The translations under genes were made by a program, and so were the position numbers. 8,936 nt of DNA from an uncultured Synergistales bacterium. Lineage in GTDB: Bacteria; Synergistota; Synergistia; Synergistales; Aminobacteriaceae. The stretch lies in contig CAJOEQ010000019.1 in the NCBI GenBank assembly GCA_905233515.1, positions 1 through 8,936 of the forward strand. The letters are read 5' to 3'. Of this stretch, positions 4,965 to 8,936 are shown piece after piece (the first letter of the stretch is position 1; each line of letters opens with the position of its first letter). The notes below the pieces were generated by a model that worked only from the letters and a program-made list of their open reading frames with translations, was not told the DNA's origin and did no database searches.

Positions 4965-7643
4965 ATGAAAATTTTAGATATAAGACTCAAAAATTTGAAC
5001 TCGTTAAAAGGTGAATGGCACATAAATTTATCTGACAAGGCTTATATTTCCGACGGAATTTTTGCGATTACCGGGCCGACTGGAGCGGGGAAGACTACAA
5101 TTTTTGATGCCGTCTGTCTTGCACTTTACGGGAGGACTCCGAGACTCGGCAGCATTTCTCTGCAAAAAAATGAAATCATGACAAAGCATACTAATAATTG
5201 TTATTCGCAAGTTATTTTTGAAGCAGCCGGAGAAATTTATAAATCTCTATGGACTTATAAATCTCATCAGATAAAGCACATTTTATCACTCGTGAAAGAC
5301 GGCCATATATTGAGCGAACAGACTCGCGAGACTACTAGACAAATACAAAATATAACAGGACTTAAATATGAGCAGTTCACACAAGCTGTAATGCTTGAAC
5401 AGGGCGGTTTTGATGCATTTCTTAAGGCAAACGCTACAGAGAGATCCGAAATTTTAGAATTATTAACAGGGACTGAAATATATAGCAAAATTTCAACAGC
5501 TGTGTATAATCGCACTCAAGACGAGCAAAATAAATTAAGAGAATTAGAATTTCAACGCGACGAGAAGAGACCACGAGATAATTTCGGCACTGATCAAGAT
5601 ATAGAACAGGCTATAACTCAAAATCAGGAAAATTTAACGAGTCTTGAACTAGAATACTCGAAAATACAAGAATCGCTGCAGTGGCTCAAGAATATAGAAA
5701 AATTACGCAATGAACTTGACGAAAATAAACAAGCTATAATTTTACATCAAAAACGAGTTGACGATTTTGCACAAAAACGGGCGGGACTCGAGGCTGACTC
5801 GCGGGCAAATGAGCTTATATCAGAATATTCACAGCTAAAATCATTACGAACAAATTTCGCAAATATAAATACTCGCTGCGAAAGAACTTCAAGCGATATA
5901 GAATCATACACAGCAAGAATTAAGCAAATAGACTCGCAATTAATTCCGGAAAATGAGGCAAAATTAACTCAAACTAGACGCGGCATAACAGAGTCACCCG
6001 ACGCAATAACGGCCAAGATTGAATCTGTATTAAATAATTACTGCGAACTCAAGAAAAAACAAATGGAACTCGAGAAAAATAAATCTCAATACGAGTCAGC
6101 ATTTAAAGAGTCAGGAAAATTTTTAGCTCAATCTCAAGAGAAACACGAGCAGGCACTAATTAATCACGAGTCAGCATTTAACGCGCTGAATAATTTAATG
6201 AATCAACGAGCGGACGCGATTTTAAACGAGGTACGAGAAAATTTGCAGCCCGGTGCGCCTTGTCCTGTGTGCGGATCTCTTGAACATCCCGCAATAAATC
6301 ACGACTCAGACAAAAATTTTCCACATGATAACAGCAAAATAACAAAATTTGATGACGAACTGAAAAAATTACGTGAACAAGAGAGTCAAGCCCGCAAAAT
6401 TTTAGACAACGCCGCAAAAATTTTAACTCAAGCACGCACAAATGAAGGAATTTCACGCACAAATTTAAATAATTGCGTTCAGGAATTAAGCGCGATGATT
6501 GACCCGGTAAAACAAGCTCACTCAAAATTAAGCGAATCACTTGCGAATCTGGGAATATTTGACGCTAAGAATAACAGAGAAATTTTATCGCGCGTTAAAG
6601 AATGGGCGGACTCAGTTAAAGCACTTGAGAATGAACACGAGAAATTAATTCAGGAATTGACAGCAAAAAAATCAAGCCTTGAGACTCTGCAAAAATCTTT
6701 TAATTCCGATAAATCAGAACTAGAAAATTTATCAAGTGAACTCGCAAATCTTGAAGAATTATTTAAATCTCATTTAGCAGCGAAAAATTTTGATGACGAG
6801 AAAATTTTTACCGAGTCAATTTTACGTGATGATCAGCGCGCTAAATTTCAATCAGAACAAAGCGAACTAGACTCGCAAATTCATAAACTCAGAGCAATAG
6901 AGCAGGAACGCACGCAAAAATTAAATGACGAACTCGCAAAAAATTTAACGGCAAAAACGAGCAGCGAACTTACACCGATTTATGCAGATATTGACAAGAA
7001 ATTAAAGGCGTTAAGACTCAATATAGCGGCCCTAGTTAATGCACTTGAGACTCGCAAAAAAATTAAATCAGAATTTGAAGAACTCAATATTAAATGCATA
7101 AAGCAGCAAGAAAATTCTTCAAACTGGGCGGGATTAAATAATTTAATCGGGACTCAGAATGGCAGCAAATTCAGGAATTTTGCGCAAAAAATTACACTCT
7201 CTATGATGATAAACCTTGCTAACGTTCAATTAAGAAAATTGAGCGGGCGTTATTTACTGACAATGAATCTCGATGACAAAAAAAATTCCCTTGCTTTAAG
7301 CGTTATAGACAACGAACAGGCCGGGCAAATTCGACCGACTGAAAATTTATCAGGGGGCGAAAGATTTATTATTAGTCTTGCACTTGCACTCGGACTCTCT
7401 CAGCTTTCAGGAAATAATACAAGAGTTGACTCGTTATTTCTTGATGAGGGATTCGGCTCACTTGATGACGAGGCATTAAGCACAGCACTTGACGCACTCG
7501 GCGAAATTCGCAGTGAAGGACGAATGATCGGGATAATTTCTCATGTTCAGGCACTCAAAGAAAGAATTGCGACTCAAATAAACGTGATTCCGAAAAGTGA
7601 GGGAATTAGCATTATCGAGGGGCCGGGCTGTGAAGCTCTATAA
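4965..7643 (+). CDS. sbcC: SbcC, Rad50/SMC-type ATPase subunit of SbcCD
   Basis: ATPase subunit that tethers and opens DNA ends for SbcD. The 892-residue protein has the full Rad50 layout: N-terminal ATPase lobe with Walker A GPTGAGKT at 37-44, EQGGFDAFLKA near 143-153 (Q-loop side), a long charged coiled coil from about 170 to 430, the zinc hook PCPVCG with Cys433 and Cys436, the returning coiled coil to about 725, then the C-terminal lobe with signature LSGGE at 795-799, Walker B LFLDE ending in Asp827-Glu828, D-loop GSLDD and switch His in GIISHV near 863. It is shorter than E. coli SbcC (about 1050), the difference lying in the coiled coils. ATG at 4965 follows AGAGAGG by 12 nt. The stop codon lies one base before the -35 element of the tRNA promoter. 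Confidence 0.96.
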   Translation: MKILDIRLKNLNSLKGEWHINLSDKAYISDGIFAITGPTGAGKTTIFDAVCLALYGRTPRLGSISLQKNEIMTKHTNNCYSQVIFEAAGEIYKSLWTYKSHQIKHILSLVKDGHILSEQTRETTRQIQNITGLKYEQFTQAVMLEQGGFDAFLKANATERSEILELLTGTEIYSKISTAVYNRTQDEQNKLRELEFQRDEKRPRDNFGTDQDIEQAITQNQENLTSLELEYSKIQESLQWLKNIEKLRNELDENKQAIILHQKRVDDFAQKRAGLEADSRANELISEYSQLKSLRTNFANINTRCERTSSDIESYTARIKQIDSQLIPENEAKLTQTRRGITESPDAITAKIESVLNNYCELKKKQMELEKNKSQYESAFKESGKFLAQSQEKHEQALINHESAFNALNNLMNQRADAILNEVRENLQPGAPCPVCGSLEHPAINHDSDKNFPHDNSKITKFDDELKKLREQESQARKILDNAAKILTQARTNEGISRTNLNNCVQELSAMIDPVKQAHSKLSESLANLGIFDAKNNREILSRVKEWADSVKALENEHEKLIQELTAKKSSLETLQKSFNSDKSELENLSSELANLEELFKSHLAAKNFDDEKIFTESILRDDQRAKFQSEQSELDSQIHKLRAIEQERTQKLNDELAKNLTAKTSSELTPIYADIDKKLKALRLNIAALVNALETRKKIKSEFEELNIKCIKQQENSSNWAGLNNLIGTQNGSKFRNFAQKITLSMMINLANVQLRKLSGRYLLTMNLDDKKNSLALSVIDNEQAGQIRPTENLSGGERFIISLALALGLSQLSGNNTRVDSLFLDEGFGSLDDEALSTALDALGEIRSEGRMIGIISHVQALKERIATQINVIPKSEGISIIEGPGCEAL
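6091..6181 (+). repeat. Short direct repeat inside the sbcC coiled coil
   Basis: The 16-mer ACGAGTCAGCATTTAA occurs exactly at 6091-6106 and again at 6166-6181, 75 nt (25 codons) apart and in the same frame, encoding Glu-Ser-Ala-Phe in both copies. The flanks are not alike, so it is either chance helped by biased codon use or the remains of a small internal duplication in the coiled coil just before the zinc hook. Confidence 0.6.
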
Positions 7644-7644
7644 T

Positions 7645-7673
7645 TTGACGCAAATAAATTCACGTGATAGAAT
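7645..7673 (+). promoter_or_regulatory. Promoter of the tRNA-Pro gene
   Basis: TTGACG (7645-7650) and TAGAAT (7668-7673) are separated by exactly 17 nt, with TG at 7665-7666 giving an extended -10. The expected start point is about 7680, some 14 nt before the mature tRNA. This is the best sigma70-type promoter in the window and begins one base after the sbcC stop codon. Confidence 0.8.
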
Positions 7674-7693
7674 GCGCTTTGTTAGTGATTCGC

Positions 7694-7768
7694 CGGGACG
7701 TAGCGCAGTCTGGCTAGCGTGCATGGTTCGGGTCCATGAGGTCGGAGGTTCGAATCCTCTCGTCCCGA
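7694..7768 (+). tRNA. tRNA-Pro, anticodon CGG
   Basis: A complete 75-nt cloverleaf. The acceptor stem CGGGACG (7694-7700) pairs with CGTCCCG (7761-7767), with discriminator A at 7768. The D arm is GCGC/GCGT with an AGTCTGGCTA loop. The anticodon stem CATGG/CCATG holds the loop TTCGGGT with anticodon CGG at 7729-7731, reading the proline codon CCG. The variable loop is AGGTC, and the T arm is GGAGG-TTCGAAT-CCTCT with one G·T pair. No CCA is encoded, since TTG follows the discriminator, so CCA must be added by nucleotidyltransferase. It has its own promoter just downstream of sbcC. No integrase or direct repeat suggesting use as an attachment site is seen nearby. Confidence 0.95.
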
Positions 7769-7777
7769 TTGTTAAGA

Positions 7778-7827
7778 AAGAGTCAGCAGGAAATAAAAAT
7801 TTTTTGCCGGCTCTTATTATATTATTC
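7778..7827 (+). terminator. Possible terminator or processing hairpin after tRNA-Pro
   Basis: AAGAGTCAGC (7778-7787) can pair with GCCGGCTCTT (7806-7815): ten positions with one T·G wobble and one A·C mismatch, around an 18-nt AT-rich loop. It is followed by ATTATATTATT, a poor U-tract. It starts 10 nt after the tRNA, which suits a tRNA terminator, but the imperfect stem and weak tail leave read-through into the DUF362 gene likely. Confidence 0.4.
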
Positions 7828-7833
7828 ATTAAT

Positions 7834-7838
7834 AGGAG
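7834..7838 (+). promoter_or_regulatory. Shine-Dalgarno site fixing the DUF362 start
   Basis: AGGAG ends 8 nt before ATG 7847. It excludes the longer in-frame start at 7736, which lies within tRNA-Pro. Confidence 0.7.
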
Positions 7839-7846
7839 CTGATTAC

Positions 7847-8911
7847 ATGAGCAAAATTTATAATATTTACGGCACTGACTCGCACGCTATGACTCTGAAA
7901 TTATTAGACTCTTCAAATGCTATAAAACTCGTTCCAAACGGGGGCAATGTCGCATTAAAGCCGAATCTCGTAGTAGCTGGACACCCTGACGAGGGAGCAA
8001 CGACTCACGCTGGTATTTTATCGGGCTGTATTGAATATTTTAAAGCAAACGGCGTGAAAGATATTAGCATTATAGAAAGCAGCTGGGTAGGTGAAGACAC
8101 ATCACGGGCAATGAAGAGAACAGGCTACGACAAAATTTGTGAGAAATATAATATAAAATTTTATGATTTAAAACATGACTCAACGCGGAAAATTAATACT
8201 CAAATAGGCTATATAGATATTTGCGTTCGTGCATTAGAGGCGGGATTACTCGTAAATCTTCCAGTTTTGAAGGGACATTGTCAGACTGTTATGACTTGCG
8301 CGCTGAAAAATTTAAAAGGTTGCTTACCCGATAAAGAAAAAAGGCGATTTCATTCACTTGGACTCACAAAACCTATTGCGGCACTGGGAGCGGCTCTTAA
8401 AACCGGCTTAATCATAGTTGACAGTATTTGCGGAGATTTAAGTTTTGAAGAGGGCGGGAATCCTGTTCAGACAAATAGAATTTTCCTCGGCACTGATCCC
8501 GTAAAAATAGATTCATACGGTGCGAACTTGATGGGCTTAGATTTAAATCAAGTCAAATATATTAAACTTGCTCATGAATACGGAGCGGGCGAAATTGATT
8601 TTAACGAGTCAGATATTATAAATCTCAACAATCCCGAAAACGCCGGGCAATATCCCCGACCTTCAGGGCGAGTCGCTAGTTTAGTGAAAAATATACATGA
8701 GGACTCGGCCTGCAGTGCGTGTTATGCTGCATTAGTCAGGGCTTTGTACGTGAATTCGCGCGGAAGAAACAAAAATATTTATATCGGTCAAGGCTGGAAA
8801 AATAAAAATTTACCTGATGACTCATTAGGAGTCGGCCTGTGCTGTTCAGGTGCAAAAAATTGCGTGAAGGGCTGCCCTCCTAGCGCAAAGCAAATCGCAG
8901 AAAATCTCTAA
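7847..8911 (+). CDS. DUF362 domain protein with Cys-rich, probably Fe-S-binding C-terminus
   Basis: A 354-residue cytoplasmic protein with no signal peptide. The DUF362 core is clear: ALKPNLV at 36-42, THAGILSGCIEYFKANG at 53-69, NLPVLKGHCQTVMTCALKNLKG at 137-158 (the family's conserved lysine/histidine and KN-G motif), and GTDPVKIDSYGANLMG at 215-230. The C-terminal part carries six cysteines: Cys289 and Cys292 (CSAC), Cys332 and Cys333, Cys339, and Cys343 in GCPP, a pattern suggesting one iron-sulfur cluster. DUF362 proteins are widespread in anaerobes and often fused or adjacent to ferredoxin domains; the biochemical role of the family is largely unknown, so no reaction is assigned. The ATG at 7847 is chosen because TAGGAG lies 8 nt upstream; the in-frame upstream extension back to 7736 would overlap the tRNA gene. 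No own promoter is convincing. Confidence 0.9.
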   Translation: MSKIYNIYGTDSHAMTLKLLDSSNAIKLVPNGGNVALKPNLVVAGHPDEGATTHAGILSGCIEYFKANGVKDISIIESSWVGEDTSRAMKRTGYDKICEKYNIKFYDLKHDSTRKINTQIGYIDICVRALEAGLLVNLPVLKGHCQTVMTCALKNLKGCLPDKEKRRFHSLGLTKPIAALGAALKTGLIIVDSICGDLSFEEGGNPVQTNRIFLGTDPVKIDSYGANLMGLDLNQVKYIKLAHEYGAGEIDFNESDIINLNNPENAGQYPRPSGRVASLVKNIHEDSACSACYAALVRALYVNSRGRNKNIYIGQGWKNKNLPDDSLGVGLCCSGAKNCVKGCPPSAKQIAENL

Positions 8912-8936
8912 TTTTACACAGCAGCAAAAATATAAC

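Noticed and set aside
6178..6540. Minus-strand 120-codon open frame inside sbcC
   Set aside because: Antisense to the conserved zinc hook region; its composition mirrors the coiled coil on the other strand and no ribosome binding site is evident.
3684..7643. Possible anti-phage or otherwise new defense role for the SbcD-SbcC pair
   Set aside because: Both proteins have all standard SbcCD motifs and lengths and no extra effector gene or domain; ordinary housekeeping repair is the simplest reading.
7638..7829. A 63-codon minus-strand frame containing GTRGFEPPTSWTRT, and an 81-codon plus-strand frame at 7597-7842
   Set aside because: Both run across the tRNA-Pro gene; the GFEPPTS-like peptide is the well-known antisense translation of a tRNA T arm and acceptor stem. 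Neither has a suitable ribosome binding site.
7736..7846. A 37-codon N-terminal extension of the DUF362 protein
   Set aside because: It would begin inside tRNA-Pro, has no family similarity, and the ATG at 7847 has its own AGGAG.

Overview
This 8.9 kb window is AT-rich, densely packed bacterial chromosome. It uses strong AGGAGG-type ribosome binding sites, includes TTG and GTG starts, and contains no phage, transposon, integrase or CRISPR material. The gene set (tagatose-type aldolase pair, TSUP permease, secreted nuclease, SbcCD, a DUF362 Fe-S-type protein) fits a strictly anaerobic, possibly gut-associated bacterium. Synergistota or an AT-rich Firmicute would both fit, but nothing in the window fixes the phylum.

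Left half, minus strand. Two transcription units run right to left. The first is a TauE/SafE-type permease followed after 20 nt by a secreted staphylococcal-nuclease-like protein with an N-terminal His-rich YHYH-type segment. It ends in a good Rho-independent hairpin at about 2072-2101. The second unit is a GatZ/KbaZ-type tagatose-bisphosphate aldolase subunit followed after 24 nt by the catalytic GatY/KbaY-type class II aldolase, which starts at TTG and runs off the left edge of the window. A candidate promoter for this pair lies inside the terminator hairpin of the upstream unit.

Right half, plus strand. A short divergent promoter region (3564-3683) leads into sbcD and sbcC, which encode the Mre11/Rad50-type nuclease-ATPase that cleaves DNA hairpins and blocked ends. 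The true sbcD start is a GTG at 3684. Directly after the sbcC stop comes a near-consensus promoter and a tRNA-Pro(CGG) gene without an encoded CCA, then an imperfect hairpin, then a DUF362 protein with a Cys-rich, probably iron-sulfur-binding C-terminus.

There is no strong sign of a new multi-gene system. The most unusual signal is compositional: the 5-mer GACTC/GAGTC occurs roughly six times more often than base composition predicts. It appears in all three codon phases, on both strands and in noncoding DNA, whereas GAATC/GATTC is only mildly raised. Other points worth checking are the DUF362 Cys cluster, the promoter nested in a terminator, the facing extended -10 elements between the permease and sbcD, and the genes' non-ATG starts.
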